Source: Naasia sp.
GTDB lineage: Bacteria > Actinomycetota > Actinomycetes > Actinomycetales > Microbacteriaceae
Direction: 5' to 3'
Assembly (NCBI GenBank): GCA_025463675.1
Contig: JAODAX010000026.1
Span: forward strand, 1-45,992
DNA: 45,992 nt
The notes beneath the pieces were generated by a model, which ran no database searches, was not told the DNA's origin, and saw nothing but the letters and a program-made list of their open reading frames with translations. Of this stretch, positions 7,286 to 16,760 are shown in pieces. The translations under genes were made by a program, and so were the position numbers. The number at the start of each line of letters is the position of its first letter. The stretch's first letter is position 1.

Positions 7286-8269
7286 TCACCAGCGGGAGTG
7301 GACGGGCTCGCGGAAGTAGCGGTCGTAGATCCCGGTGACGGCGGCGCGGAAGTCGTCGCCGAGGTCCGCGGCCGCCCCGGCGGCGGCGTTGGCGCGCGCC
7401 TGCTCGGGGCTGCGGGCGCCCGGGATGACGGCGCTGACGCCGTCGAGCTGCGCGATCCAGGCGAGCGCCGCCTGCGCGGCGGTCATGCCCTCCGGTGCGA
7501 GCGCGGCGAACTCGCCCGCCGCCTCGACGCCCTTCGCATAGTCGACGCCGGAGAAGGTCTCCCCCACGTCGAACGCCTCACCCTGCCGGTTGTAGGTGCG
7601 GTGGTCGTTCTCGGCGAAGCGGGTGTCCGCCGCGTACTTGCCGCTCAGCAGGCCGGAGGCGAGCGGCACGCGCGCGATGATGCCCACCCCGGTCTCGCGC
7701 GCGACGGGCAGCACCTCGTCGAGCGGCTTCAGCCGGAAGGCGTTGAGGATGATCTGCACGGTTGCGGTGCCGGGCCGGCGCATCGCCTCGAGGGCCTGCG
7801 CGGTCTCCTCGACGCTGACGCCGTACGCCGCGATGGCACCCTCCTCGACGAGGGTGTCGAGCGCGTCGTACACCGCGTCGGAGGTGTAGACGGCGGTCGG
7901 CGGGCAGTGCAGCTGCACGAGGTCGAGCGTGTCCATGCCGAGGTTCCGGCGGGAGCGGTCGGTCCAGGCGCGGAAGTTCTCGAGCGTGTAGTGCGCCGGG
8001 TCCTGCTCGACGCGTCGGCCCATCTTGGTGGCGATGGTGAGGCCCGCGTCCGGGTGCGCGGCGCGGAACTCGCCGACGAAGCGCTCGCTGCGCCCGTCGC
8101 CGTAGACGTCGGCCGTGTCGTAGAAGGTGACGCCCGACTCCAGTGACGTCTCGAGCACGGCGCGGGCGTCGGCGGGGTCGACCTCGCCCCAGTCGGCGCC
8201 GAGCTGCCAGGTGCCGAGGCCGATGACGGAGACGGTGCGGCCGGTCCGGCCGAGGGTGCGGGTGTCCAC
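7286..8269 (-). CDS. Aldo/keto reductase
   Basis: 327 residues, a second, longer AKR unrelated in detail to the one at 5657. MDTRTLGRTGRTVS is the common N-terminus of this AKR group; FYDTADVYGDG carries the catalytic Asp/Tyr, IATKMG the Lys, LVQLHCPP the His, and VIPGARSPEQ the cofactor site. The GTG at 8269 matches the family N-terminus and lies 6 nt after TTGAAT, suggesting a leaderless mRNA. Monocistronic. Substrate unknown. Confidence 0.92.
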   Translation of the reverse strand: MDTRTLGRTGRTVSVIGLGTWQLGADWGEVDPADARAVLETSLESGVTFYDTADVYGDGRSERFVGEFRAAHPDAGLTIATKMGRRVEQDPAHYTLENFRAWTDRSRRNLGMDTLDLVQLHCPPTAVYTSDAVYDALDTLVEEGAIAAYGVSVEETAQALEAMRRPGTATVQIILNAFRLKPLDEVLPVARETGVGIIARVPLASGLLSGKYAADTRFAENDHRTYNRQGEAFDVGETFSGVDYAKGVEAAGEFAALAPEGMTAAQAALAWIAQLDGVSAVIPGARSPEQARANAAAGAAADLGDDFRAAVTGIYDRYFREPVHSRW

Positions 8270-8368
8270 CGCTCCATTCAACCCGGTGCACGGGAACTCA
8301 GCGAACGCTCGGGATCGAGTGCATAACGATCCGTCCCGCGGCTCCCGCCCGCTCCTACTCTTGCGGCC

Positions 8369-9235
8369 ATGAGGATCCGTCAGCGCCACGGAGTCGTGGC
8401 AGCGTTCGCCCTGCTTCTCGCCCTCGCCGGCTGCTCGTCGTCGTCCGGCGCCGGCTCCTCCGCGGACGGCGGCATTCCGCCGACCGGTCCGAGCGTCGTC
8501 GACGAGGGCGCGGGCGGCGGCGCCGGCTCCGACGTCGACACCGACCGCGACGTGATCGTCACCGGCTACCTCGACGTGGTCGCCGATGACCCGCTGCGGG
8601 CCGCCGATGACGCCCGGGTCCTCGTCGAACGCGCGGGCGGGCGGCTGGACGGCGTGACCAAGCAGCCGGGCAACGAGTTCCAGGATCCCAGTGCCCGCCT
8701 CGTGGCGCGAATCCCCACGGACGAGCTCGACGCGACCCTCGCCGAGCTCGAGGCGCTTGGCGAGACCCGCTCGCTGTCGACGTCCTCCGCGGACGTCACC
8801 CAGGAGCGCACCGACCTCGATTCGCGGATCGCGAGCCTGCAGGCGTCGGTGGACCGGCTGCGCACCCTTCTCAGCTCCGCGGCGACGACCACCGACCTGA
8901 TCGCGATCGAGACGGCGCTGAGCGACCGGGAGGCACAGCTGGAGAGCCTGATCGGCCAGCGCGACTACCTCGCCGACCAGGTCGACTTCTCGACCATCAC
9001 CGTGTCGTTCACCGCCCCGGCCGCGGCACCGGATGCCGCCCCCACCGACTTCTTCGGTGCCGTCGTCGCCGGCTGGAACGCATTGCTGACCGCGCTCGGT
9101 GCGGCGGTCATCGGCGTCGGCGCCGCCCTCCCGTGGCTCGCGTTTCTCGCCCTCCTCAGCGGCATCGCCTACCTGATCGTGCGCCGCGCTCGCCCCCGTC
9201 GACCGCCTCGCGCAGCGCCGACGCCAGAGGCCTGA
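8369..9235 (+). CDS. DUF4349 lipoprotein
   Basis: 288 residues. Signal peptide with lipobox LALAGC (Cys about residue 22), so anchored to the outer face of the membrane. A Gly/Ser/Asp linker is followed by the DUF4349 core: a beta-rich segment (VIVTGYLDVVADD), a helical coiled-coil region around residues 145-200 (RIASLQASVDRLRTLL) and a C-terminal hydrophobic hairpin ending in an Arg-rich tail. The domain is common in cell-envelope proteins but its function is unknown. ATG lies 7 nt after TACTCT, hence probably leaderless. Confidence 0.88.
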   Translation: MRIRQRHGVVAAFALLLALAGCSSSSGAGSSADGGIPPTGPSVVDEGAGGGAGSDVDTDRDVIVTGYLDVVADDPLRAADDARVLVERAGGRLDGVTKQPGNEFQDPSARLVARIPTDELDATLAELEALGETRSLSTSSADVTQERTDLDSRIASLQASVDRLRTLLSSAATTTDLIAIETALSDREAQLESLIGQRDYLADQVDFSTITVSFTAPAAAPDAAPTDFFGAVVAGWNALLTALGAAVIGVGAALPWLAFLALLSGIAYLIVRRARPRRPPRAAPTPEA

Positions 9236-9275
9236 CCCGGGCGGAGGCCCCGGCCGAGTCGCCGCGGAAGAGCGG

Positions 9276-10058
9276 TCAGGCGGTGTGGCGCGGGGTGCGG
9301 CGCGGCCGGAGCGCGAACGCCGCGATGGCGCAGCCGACACTCGCGGCACCCATCGCGACGATGAGCGCGAGGAGGCCGTCGTCGTTCGGGGACGGGACGG
9401 CGATGCCCTGCGAGGACGTCTCCTCGGCGAGAAGCCGCGTGTTCGGCTGCACGCTGGCGGGCAGCGTCTCGCGCACCTCGCGGATCGCGGTGGTGGCCGC
9501 CGTCGCCTCGACGCTGGTCAGGACCGGCCCCGCAGGAGCGAGCGGCACCGCGGTCTCCGGCGCGAGCGCCGCGGGTGCGCTCGTGCGCGGCGCGCTCGAG
9601 GAGGGACTCTTCGCGGACGTCGCAGGGGCGGACGCGCCGGCGGGCGGGTTCGCCGCGGGCGGCTGCCCGCCGGTCTGCGGGTTCGACTGCGGCGCGGGAG
9701 CGGCGGGAGAAACCGGTGCGGTCTCCGGCTTGGTGGGTGCGCTCTCGGGCGGAGGAGGGGCCCCCTCGGGTGCCGAGGCCGCGGGTGCCGGGGCAGCGGG
9801 TGCCGGGGCAGCGGGCTGCGCCGGAGGCGTCTCGACGACCGGCGGGGCCGGCTCGACCGGAGCAGGAGCCGGGGCGGCGGGCGTAGGAGTAGGAGTGGGG
9901 ATGGTCACACCGGTCATCGGGTCGACCACGCAGGACACCGCGCCAAGCAGGCCGGAGCACTCATCCGTCGCCGACGCGGCGGTCACGCTCACCGCGCTGA
10001 CCCCGAGGAACACCGCGAGTCCGACCGCGCAGCGCGCCAGAACCGATCGTCTCGTCAC
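9276..10058 (-). CDS. Secreted Ala/Pro-rich protein with C-terminal membrane anchor
   Basis: 260 residues. N-terminal Sec signal ending near ASA-TDEC, then two cysteines (ECSG, VSCV), a long low-complexity region of PTPTP, PAPAP and PPPESAP type (about 50-160), a less biased part, and a C-terminal transmembrane helix (LLALIVAMGAASVGCAIAAFAL) followed by RPRRTPRHTA, which fixes the tail in the cytoplasm. No LPXTG is seen. Probably spans the peptidoglycan; role unknown. GTG start with GGGGGGAG 7 nt upstream. Confidence 0.75.
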   Translation of the reverse strand: MTRRSVLARCAVGLAVFLGVSAVSVTAASATDECSGLLGAVSCVVDPMTGVTIPTPTPTPAAPAPAPVEPAPPVVETPPAQPAAPAPAAPAPAASAPEGAPPPPESAPTKPETAPVSPAAPAPQSNPQTGGQPPAANPPAGASAPATSAKSPSSSAPRTSAPAALAPETAVPLAPAGPVLTSVEATAATTAIREVRETLPASVQPNTRLLAEETSSQGIAVPSPNDDGLLALIVAMGAASVGCAIAAFALRPRRTPRHTA

Positions 10059-10175
10059 TCGTCATCTCCCCCCGTGTGGTGCGAACCGGACCCCCGTCCG
10101 GCCATCCATCATCCCCCGTTCGGGGGACGGCACGCAAGCGAGAGCCGCCCGGATGCGCGCGACACGCCGGTTCGG

Positions 10176-10583
10176 CTACCGGTCCGCGGCGGCGATCAGG
10201 GTAATGAGGGCCTCCGCGTAGGCGTCCGCGGCCGTCTGAGCGCAGTGCGTCTGCGTCTCGCCGCGGAAGTCGATGTCGACCTCGAGTCCCGCCTCGGTGC
10301 GACGCAGGGAGCGGAACGCCCCGCGCAGCAGCTCGCGCAGCTGGTCCTCCCGCGGCAGCCAGAGCGCGTCCTCGAGCGCGACGGAGTCGAGCGCCCATTC
10401 GGTCGTCCCGTTGAACCCGAGGATGGTGCCGCTCGCGTAGCGGTGCGCCTCGATGGTCATCTCGCTCACGGTGAAGACCTCGCCGACCGTCTCCGCCTGG
10501 TCGAGGGTGAAGCGGTCACCGGACGCCGGGTTCCAGCCCAGGCCCGCCGTGCGCAGGGCGCGGGCCAACGGGAGCGAGATCAT
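10176..10583 (-). CDS. Conserved actinobacterial hypothetical protein
   Basis: 135-residue soluble alpha/beta protein with GWNPASGDRF, GFNGTTEWALDS and LPREDQLRELL segments. It resembles a short family often labelled as pilus assembly CpaE-like, but no ATPase or receiver motif is visible, so I assign no function. The ATG at 10583 is 6 nt from CATAAT (10590-10595 on the complement), giving a leaderless start. Divergent from the epimerase at 10639, with 55 bp between the start codons. Confidence 0.75.
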   Translation of the reverse strand: MISLPLARALRTAGLGWNPASGDRFTLDQAETVGEVFTVSEMTIEAHRYASGTILGFNGTTEWALDSVALEDALWLPREDQLRELLRGAFRSLRRTEAGLEVDIDFRGETQTHCAQTAADAYAEALITLIAAADR

Positions 10584-10638
10584 CCGGTCATTATGTCCCG
10601 CGGCGCCCGGCGGCTCCGGGGGCGGCAGAATCGGTCGG

Positions 10639-11544
10639 GTGACTCCGCTCTCCGGCACCGACATCCCCCTGCGCTTCGGCGACTACACGGCGCACATCGC
10701 CACGGTGGGCGCGACGCTGCGCGCGCTCGAGCACCGCAGGCGACCGCTGGTACACAGCTTCGCGGCCGACGGGGTCCGCCCCCAGTTCCTCGGCGCGACG
10801 CTGGTGCCGTGGCCGAACCGCGTCGTCGACGGCCGCTACCGCTTCGCCGGCACCGACCAGGTGCTCGCTCTCACCGAGCCGGAGCGCGGCCACGCCCTGC
10901 ACGGGCTCGCGGTCTGGCTGGACTTCCAGGTCGTGGAATCCGACGAAGCCTCCGTCACCCTCACGGCAACGGTACCCGCGCAGCGCGGCTACCCGCACCG
11001 CATCGCCGTCACGGTCACCTACCGTCTCGACGAGTGCGGCCTCACCTGCACGACGACGGGCGAGAACACCGGCCCCACCGCAGCCCCGTACGGGCAGTCG
11101 GCGCACCCCTACCTCGTCGCGGGCGTCGGCCGCCCCGACGAGTGGACCCTGACCATCCCCGCCGCGGTCCACGTCGAGACCGACGACCGGCTCGCCCCGA
11201 CGGGGGTCGCCCCGGTGGCGGGGCACACCGACTTCCGCACCCCACGCGCGATCGGCACCACCCGCCTCGACACCGCGTTCGGCGATCTGATCCGCGATGC
11301 GACCGGCACCGCGACGGTCCGCATCGAGGCCGCGGACGGCGCCGCCGTGAGCCTGTCCTGGGGCCCGGAGTACCCGTGGCTGCAGGTCTTCACGGGCGAC
11401 CTGCCGGAGCCGGAGCTCGCGCGCCGCTCGGTGGCGGTCGAGCCGATGACCTGCGCGCCCGACGCGTTCAACACGGGCGCCGGCCTGATCGTCCTCGAGC
11501 CGGGCGACAGCTTCACCGGCAACTGGCGGCTCTCCGCCGAATAG
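10639..11544 (+). CDS. Aldose 1-epimerase family protein
   Basis: 301 residues. Galactose-mutarotase-like beta-sandwich enzyme interconverting sugar anomers. Motifs: GATLVPWPNRVVDGRYRF, HALHGLAVW with the active-site His, SAHPYL with the second His, and the C-terminal Glu region AVEPMTCAPDAFN. Cytoplasmic, no signal. GTG start at 10639 sits 7 nt after CAGAAT (10626-10631). Whether it acts on free hexoses or hexose-phosphates is not clear. Confidence 0.9.
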   Translation: MTPLSGTDIPLRFGDYTAHIATVGATLRALEHRRRPLVHSFAADGVRPQFLGATLVPWPNRVVDGRYRFAGTDQVLALTEPERGHALHGLAVWLDFQVVESDEASVTLTATVPAQRGYPHRIAVTVTYRLDECGLTCTTTGENTGPTAAPYGQSAHPYLVAGVGRPDEWTLTIPAAVHVETDDRLAPTGVAPVAGHTDFRTPRAIGTTRLDTAFGDLIRDATGTATVRIEAADGAAVSLSWGPEYPWLQVFTGDLPEPELARRSVAVEPMTCAPDAFNTGAGLIVLEPGDSFTGNWRLSAE

Positions 11545-11676
11545 CGAGGGCCGGCAGTTCGCGCGCACGGCGGCGACGGGTTTCGGCATGGTGCCACTCG
11601 CCTTCTCGCCGGGCAAGGGGGCGGCTCCGAGCGGGCCTCCGGCTTAGCGTCAGACGCATCCGACGGAAGGACTCCC

Positions 11677-11862
11677 ATGGTCAGCCCCATCGACATCCAG
11701 AAGGCCCTCGGCGGCGTCGACTACCCCGCATCAAAAGACGCTCTGCTGCAGAACGCCAAGAACTCGGGCGCCGGCGACGACGTGCTCGAGGCGCTGCGCG
11801 GCCTGCCCGATCGGGAGTTCGACGGCCCGACCGCGGTGAGCGAAGCGGTGTCCGGCTCCTGA
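11677..11862 (+). CDS. DUF2795 small protein
   Basis: 61 residues. The core IDIQKALGGVDYPASKDALLQNAKNSG and VLEALRGLPDREFDGPTAVSEAV match the short DUF2795 family (helical, actinobacterial, function unknown). ATG preceded by GGAAGGA at a good spacing. A stand-alone gene between epimerase and lipase maturation factor. Confidence 0.85.
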   Translation: MVSPIDIQKALGGVDYPASKDALLQNAKNSGAGDDVLEALRGLPDREFDGPTAVSEAVSGS

Positions 11863-11919
11863 CCGGGCCGCCGTCAACTCCCTTGAGGAGCTGCCGACGG
11901 CGCGCATAGCGTCCGGCAC

Positions 11920-13386
11920 ATGGAGTGGTTCGCTGCGCCCGACTACGAGATCGCCCGCCAGGTCCTGCAGAGGGGCGTCGCGGCGATCTATCTGATCGCG
12001 TTCCTCTCGACCGCCGCGCAGTTCCCGGCGCTTCTCGGCGAGCGCGGGCTGCTGCCGGTGCCCCGGCTGCTCGCCGCCCGGCCGAAGGCGCTCGGCCCCA
12101 CCCTGTTCCGCTGGCGGTACTCGGACAGCCTGCTGCGGGTCGTGGCCGGCACCGGCGCGGCGAGCGCGGTTCTGCTCGTCCTCGGCGTTCCGCAGGCGGG
12201 ACCGCCGGAGCTGCCCGCCATCGCGTTCCTCGCGATCTGGCTGCTCTACCTGAGCATCGTCAACGTCGGGCAGACCTTCTACGGCTTCGGCTGGGAGACG
12301 CTGCTGCTCGAGGCGGGCTTCCTCGTGGCGTTCCTCGGCTCGCACTCGCAGGCGCCGCCCACGACCGTGCTGCTCGCGATCGTCTGGCTGGTGTTCCGGC
12401 TGGAGTTCGGGGCCGGCCTCATCAAAATGCGCGGAGACCGGGTCTGGCGGGACCTGACGGCCCTGTACTACCACCACGAGACACAGCCGATGCCGAACCC
12501 GGTCAGCCGGTTCGCGCACCTGCTGCCGAAGCCCGTGCACAAGCTCGAGGTGATCGGCAACCACGTCGCCCAGTTGGTTGTGCCGTTCCTGCTGTTCCTC
12601 CCGCAGCCGATCGCGACCATCGCCGCGGCGGTCGTGATCCTGACCCAGGGCTGGCTCGTCGTCAGCGGCAACTTCGCGTGGCTGAACGCGATCACCATCG
12701 TGCTCGCCTTCGCCGCGGTCGGCGACTCGGCGCTCGCCGCGGTCCTGCCGGTCCCCGCCGACCTCGGCCAGGACGCACCGCTGCCGCCTCACTGGCTCAC
12801 GATCACGCTCGCGGTCTCGCTCCTCGTGCTCGTCCTCAGCTGGTGGCCGGCGAAGAACCTGGTGTCTCGGCACCAGCTGATGAACGCGAGCTTCAACCGC
12901 TGGCACCTCGTGAACACGTACGGCGCATTCGGCAGCGTCACCCGCACCCGGTACGAGGTCGTGGTGGAGGGCAGCGCGGAGGAGCGGCCGACCGAGGAAG
13001 GCTGGCGGGAGTACCTGTTCCGCGGCAAGCCGAGCGAGGTGAGCCGGATGCCTCGGCAGTTCGCGCCCTACCATCTGCGTCTCGACTGGCTGATGTGGTT
13101 CCTGCCGCTCGGCAGCGACGACCGCTGGTTCGTCGCGTTCCTGCACAAGCTGCTGCTCGCCGACCGCCCGACCCTGCGCCTGCTGCGCCGCGACCCGTTC
13201 GACGGCGCCCCGCCGCGCTGGCTGCGGGCGCGGCTCTTCCGCTACCGCTTCACGACCCGCAAGGAGAAGGGACGGACCGGCGACTGGTGGGTGCGGGAGC
13301 CGGTGCGCACGGTGGTGCGGCCGGTCCGGCTCGAGGACTTCGGGGACGCACCGCAACGGGTGGAGCCCGGCGGCCGCCCCGCCTAG
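11920..13386 (+). CDS. Lipase maturation factor family membrane protein
   Basis: 488 residues. Six or more transmembrane segments in the first 300 residues followed by a soluble C-terminal domain. Family signatures: NVGQTFYGFGWETLLLEAGFL, FRLEFGAGLIKMRGD, the YYHHETQPMPNP loop, NTYGAFGSVTRTRYEVVVEG and FRGKP...PRQFAPYHLRLDWLMWF. Animal LMF1 aids lipase folding in the ER; the bacterial role is unknown. ATG is 7 nt after TAGCGT (leaderless type). Its stop codon TAG forms part of the putative -10 of the next gene. Confidence 0.93.
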   Translation: MEWFAAPDYEIARQVLQRGVAAIYLIAFLSTAAQFPALLGERGLLPVPRLLAARPKALGPTLFRWRYSDSLLRVVAGTGAASAVLLVLGVPQAGPPELPAIAFLAIWLLYLSIVNVGQTFYGFGWETLLLEAGFLVAFLGSHSQAPPTTVLLAIVWLVFRLEFGAGLIKMRGDRVWRDLTALYYHHETQPMPNPVSRFAHLLPKPVHKLEVIGNHVAQLVVPFLLFLPQPIATIAAAVVILTQGWLVVSGNFAWLNAITIVLAFAAVGDSALAAVLPVPADLGQDAPLPPHWLTITLAVSLLVLVLSWWPAKNLVSRHQLMNASFNRWHLVNTYGAFGSVTRTRYEVVVEGSAEERPTEEGWREYLFRGKPSEVSRMPRQFAPYHLRLDWLMWFLPLGSDDRWFVAFLHKLLLADRPTLRLLRRDPFDGAPPRWLRARLFRYRFTTRKEKGRTGDWWVREPVRTVVRPVRLEDFGDAPQRVEPGGRPA

Positions 13387-13395
13387 CGTTCGAGG

Positions 13396-15252
13396 ATGAG
13401 CGAGCGCCCGGCCATCGAGGACTATGCCATGATCGGTGACCTGCACACCGCGGCCCTGGTGTCGCAGGGCGGGAGCATCGACTGGCTCTGCATGCCGCGG
13501 TTCGACTCGCCGTCGATGTTCGCGGCCATCCTCGACGACGACTCCGCCGGGACGTGGCTCCTCGCTCCGGAGGATCCGAGGGCGGAGGCGACCCGCGAGT
13601 ACCTGCCCGGCACCTTCGTGCTGCGCACCGTGTGGACGACGGCGAGCGGCGCGGCCGAGGTGATCGAGTTCATGCCCCTGCACGACCGTCGCGCCAACGT
13701 GGTGCGTCGGGTGCGCGGGCTCCGCGGAACGGTGCGGTTCCGCGAGCGCCTGCGGGTGCGCTTCGACTACGGCGAGGTGATCCCTTGGGTGCGCCAGGTG
13801 CCGGACCGGGGAGGGAACGCGCTGCTCGCCACGGGTGGGCCGGACGCCGTCCTGGTGCGCGGCCCGAAGCTCACCGCCGACGACCTGTCGCACACCGCCG
13901 TGTTCGATGTGGCGGGCGGCGGGACGGTGGACCTTGTACTCACCTGGTTCCCGTCGCACCGGGAGCCGCCCGCGCCCGTAGACGTCGACGAGGAGCTCCG
14001 GCGCACCACCGCCTGGTGGGCCGATTGGGCGGCCCGCAGCGAACCGCCCTCCCCGTACGACCGGGAGGTGCAGCGCTCGCTGCTCGTGCTGCGCGCGCTC
14101 ACCCACGAGGACACCGGCGGCATCGTCGCGGCGGCGACCACAAGCCTGCCGGAGACGGAGGGCGGCGAGCGTAACTGGGACTACCGGTACGTGTGGCTCC
14201 GTGACGCGGCGCTCACCATTGAGGTGCTGATGACGCACGGCTACCGGGCGGAGGCGGCGGAGTGGCGCGGCTGGCTGCTGCGGGCAATCGCCGGGGATCC
14301 GAGCGACGTGCAGATCATGTACGGCCTCGGCGGCGAGCGGCGCCTGATGGAGTACGAGCTGCCGGAGCTGGCCGGGCACGGCGGGGCGCGTCCGGTGCGC
14401 GTGGGCAACGCCGCGTACCGGCAGCGGCAGTGGGACATCTTCGGCGAGGTGATGGTCGCCCTGCACGGCGCCCGCGAGGCCGGCGTGGCGGAGGGCCCGT
14501 TCTCCTGGCCCCTGCAGCGCGCGCTCCTCGGCTTCCTGGAGGAGAACTGGCGGCAGCCGGACCGCGGGATCTGGGAGATCCGGGGTCCCGAGCAGCATTT
14601 CGTCCACTCGCGCGCGATGGTGTGGGCGGCATTCGACCGGGCCGCGCGCGGGGTGCGCGAGTTCGGTTTGGACGGCCCCGCGGAGCGCTGGGAGGCGCTG
14701 CGCGAGGAGGTGCGCGCCGAGATCCTCGCGAAGGGCTTCGACGCCGAGCGCAACACGTTCGTGCAGCACTACGGCACAGGCGAGGTCGACGCCTCCCTGC
14801 TGCAGCTCGCCCAGATCGGCTTCGTCGACGCCGACGATCCCCGGATGCTCGGCACGGTCGCCGCCATCGAGGAGGACCTGATGGTCGACGGCCTGCTGCT
14901 GCGCTACCGCACGCAGAGCGGTGTGGATGGGCTGGCCGGCGAAGAGCATCCCTTCCTCGCGTGCTCCTTCTGGCTCGTCGAACAGTACGCCGGCTCCGGT
15001 CGTCTGGCCGACGCGACCGCGCTGATGGACCGGCTGCTGACCTTCGTCAACGACGTGGGGCTGCTGAGCGAGGAGTACGACACCGCCGGCGCGCGGCAGA
15101 TGGGCAACACCCCGCAGGCGCTGTCGCACCTCACGCTCGTGCGTGCCGCCGACGCGATCGACCGGGCGCAGAAGGCGGGCCCGGCGAGCGTTCCGCTCGT
15201 GCGCGGCGGGAGCGAGGGCGAGCAGGCGGCGGAGCGCGCATCCGGCGGCTGA
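13396..15252 (+). CDS. Glycoside hydrolase family 15 protein (glucoamylase/trehalase type)
   Basis: 618 residues, cytoplasmic. N-terminal beta-sandwich (IEDYAMIGDLHTAALVSQGGSIDWLCMPRFDSPS) followed by an (alpha/alpha)6 barrel with NWDYRYVWLRDA, QIMYGLGGE and WEIRGPEQHFVHSRAMVW, typical of actinobacterial GH15 enzymes, several of which are trehalases and others glucoamylases. Probably hydrolyses alpha-linked glucose saccharides; trehalase versus glucoamylase is not separable here. ATG is 6 nt after TAGCGT, which overlaps the stop codon of the preceding gene. A hairpin with a short T-run follows. Confidence 0.92.
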   Translation: MSERPAIEDYAMIGDLHTAALVSQGGSIDWLCMPRFDSPSMFAAILDDDSAGTWLLAPEDPRAEATREYLPGTFVLRTVWTTASGAAEVIEFMPLHDRRANVVRRVRGLRGTVRFRERLRVRFDYGEVIPWVRQVPDRGGNALLATGGPDAVLVRGPKLTADDLSHTAVFDVAGGGTVDLVLTWFPSHREPPAPVDVDEELRRTTAWWADWAARSEPPSPYDREVQRSLLVLRALTHEDTGGIVAAATTSLPETEGGERNWDYRYVWLRDAALTIEVLMTHGYRAEAAEWRGWLLRAIAGDPSDVQIMYGLGGERRLMEYELPELAGHGGARPVRVGNAAYRQRQWDIFGEVMVALHGAREAGVAEGPFSWPLQRALLGFLEENWRQPDRGIWEIRGPEQHFVHSRAMVWAAFDRAARGVREFGLDGPAERWEALREEVRAEILAKGFDAERNTFVQHYGTGEVDASLLQLAQIGFVDADDPRMLGTVAAIEEDLMVDGLLLRYRTQSGVDGLAGEEHPFLACSFWLVEQYAGSGRLADATALMDRLLTFVNDVGLLSEEYDTAGARQMGNTPQALSHLTLVRAADAIDRAQKAGPASVPLVRGGSEGEQAAERASGG

Positions 15253-15275
15253 CTGCTACCAGTTGCCCAGTTTTC

Positions 15276-15306
15276 GGGCAACTCGCTGTCGAGTTGCCCA
15301 GTTTTA
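15276..15306 (+). terminator. Intrinsic terminator after the GH15 gene
   Basis: Perfect 10-bp stem GGGCAACTCG (15276-15285) / CGAGTTGCCC (15290-15299), CTGT loop, then AGTTTTA. An alternative stem pairs AGTTGCCC at 15261-15268 with 15276-15283, because GTTGCCCAGTTTT occurs twice (15262, 15294). Confidence 0.75.
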
Positions 15307-15337
15307 GGGCGAGTGACGGCGGCTGGGCCGGCTGTGG

Positions 15338-16687
15338 TCAGTCCCAGTCGGGGCCGTTCGAGCCGGCCGGGTAGTCCTCGAGGGGCACCTTGCCGGCCTT
15401 CCAGGCGTCGAGCACCGGCTGTACGATCCGCCAGCATTGCTCGGCGATGTCGCCGCGGACGGACAGCATCGGGTCGCCGTCGAGGATGCCGCGCAGGACT
15501 TGGCCGTACGGCAGCAGGTCGCCCGGATCCTGGCGCGCCTCGAGCTCGGTCCGCTCGAGCTCGAAGGGGTCGCCGGCGCCGTTCATGGTGAGCCGGAGCC
15601 GGATGTCGCCGCTCAGCAGGTCGAGGGTGATGGTGTCCGGGTCCGGGGCGCCGCGCAACCCTGGCAGCGGGGCGACGGACTTCAGCGTGACCGTCACCTC
15701 GGTGCGGTACGCGCCGACCGCCTTGCCCGAGCGCAGCAGGAACGGCACGCCGGTCCACCGCGGCGTCTGCACCTCGAAGGTGACCTGGGCCAGCGTCTCC
15801 GTGTCGAGGCTCGGATCCACCCCCTCCTCGTCGGCGTAGGCCGGCAGCTCCCGGCCGTCGATGGTGCCCGCCGTGTAGCGCGCGCGATGGCTGGCGGCGA
15901 CCGGGTCGCCGCCGAAGACGCGGGTGCTGCGGAGCACCTGCGCCGCGTTGGAGCGCAACTCGACCTCGTCGATGCGCGGCGGCGCCTCCATCGCCACGAG
16001 TGCGAGCACTTCGAGCAGGTGGCTCTGGATCATGTCGACCAGTGCTCCGGCCTTGTCGTAGTAGCCGCCGCGTCCCTCGAGACCGAGCGTCTCGTCGAAC
16101 ACGATCTCGACGCGTTCGACGCCGTCTGCGTTCCAGACCGGGTCGAGCAGGCGGTTGCTGAACCGCAGCCCGAGGACGTTGAGTACCGTCGACATGCCGA
16201 GGAAGTGATCGATGCGGAAGATCTGCTCCTCGGGCACCAGGCGGCCGAGGAGGCGGTTGAGCCCGCGTGCGCTTTCCTCGTCGCCGCCGAACGGCTTCTC
16301 GAGGGCGAGCCGCGTGCCCTCGGGCAGCTCCAGCGTGCGCATCGCGCGGCAGACGTCGATGGTCACCGCGGGCGGCAGGGCGAAGTACACGATCGGGGTG
16401 CCGCTGCAGGCGTCGAGGAGGCCCTGCAGCTGCTCCGGGTCGGTGGCGTCCCCGGCCAGATAGCGGCTGCCGGCGAGTTTGCGCTCGATGCCCTCCCCCG
16501 CGTCCGCGTCGGCGAACGCGGCGCGGACGACCTCCTGCCACTCCTCGTCGGTCATCTCGTCCCGGCTCGAGCCGAGGATCTCGATGTCGTAGTCGGAGGT
16601 CGCCAGCAGGCTCGCGAGCCCTGGCAGCAGGAGCCGCTTGGTGAGGTCGCCGGCCCCGCCCAGGATGAGCATGCTGGAAGTCGCCAT
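15338..16687 (-). CDS. zwf: Glucose-6-phosphate dehydrogenase, variant active site
   Basis: 449 residues. Oxidises glucose-6-phosphate to 6-phosphogluconolactone with NAD(P)+. Rossmann motif GGAGDLTKR (10-18), EKPFG (130-134), substrate motif RIDHFLG (158-164) and the catalytic-base His223 in QSHLLEVLALVAME are present. The substrate-binding Lys that normally follows in DHYLGKE is Met here (165), and the protein is shorter than the usual ~490-510. It may be a divergent paralog with altered substrate or activity. ATG at 16687 is 6 nt from TACGCT (complement of 16694-16699); an ATG 33 nt upstream is rejected. Downstream of iclR on the same strand. Confidence 0.88.
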   Translation of the reverse strand: MATSSMLILGGAGDLTKRLLLPGLASLLATSDYDIEILGSSRDEMTDEEWQEVVRAAFADADAGEGIERKLAGSRYLAGDATDPEQLQGLLDACSGTPIVYFALPPAVTIDVCRAMRTLELPEGTRLALEKPFGGDEESARGLNRLLGRLVPEEQIFRIDHFLGMSTVLNVLGLRFSNRLLDPVWNADGVERVEIVFDETLGLEGRGGYYDKAGALVDMIQSHLLEVLALVAMEAPPRIDEVELRSNAAQVLRSTRVFGGDPVAASHRARYTAGTIDGRELPAYADEEGVDPSLDTETLAQVTFEVQTPRWTGVPFLLRSGKAVGAYRTEVTVTLKSVAPLPGLRGAPDPDTITLDLLSGDIRLRLTMNGAGDPFELERTELEARQDPGDLLPYGQVLRGILDGDPMLSVRGDIAEQCWRIVQPVLDAWKAGKVPLEDYPAGSNGPDWD

Positions 16688-16760
16688 GCCGGAAGCGTAG
16701 GACGGCGGTTGCCGCGCCACACCTCCGGCCGGAGACCGTTGACTCGGGCGTGCCGCCGAC

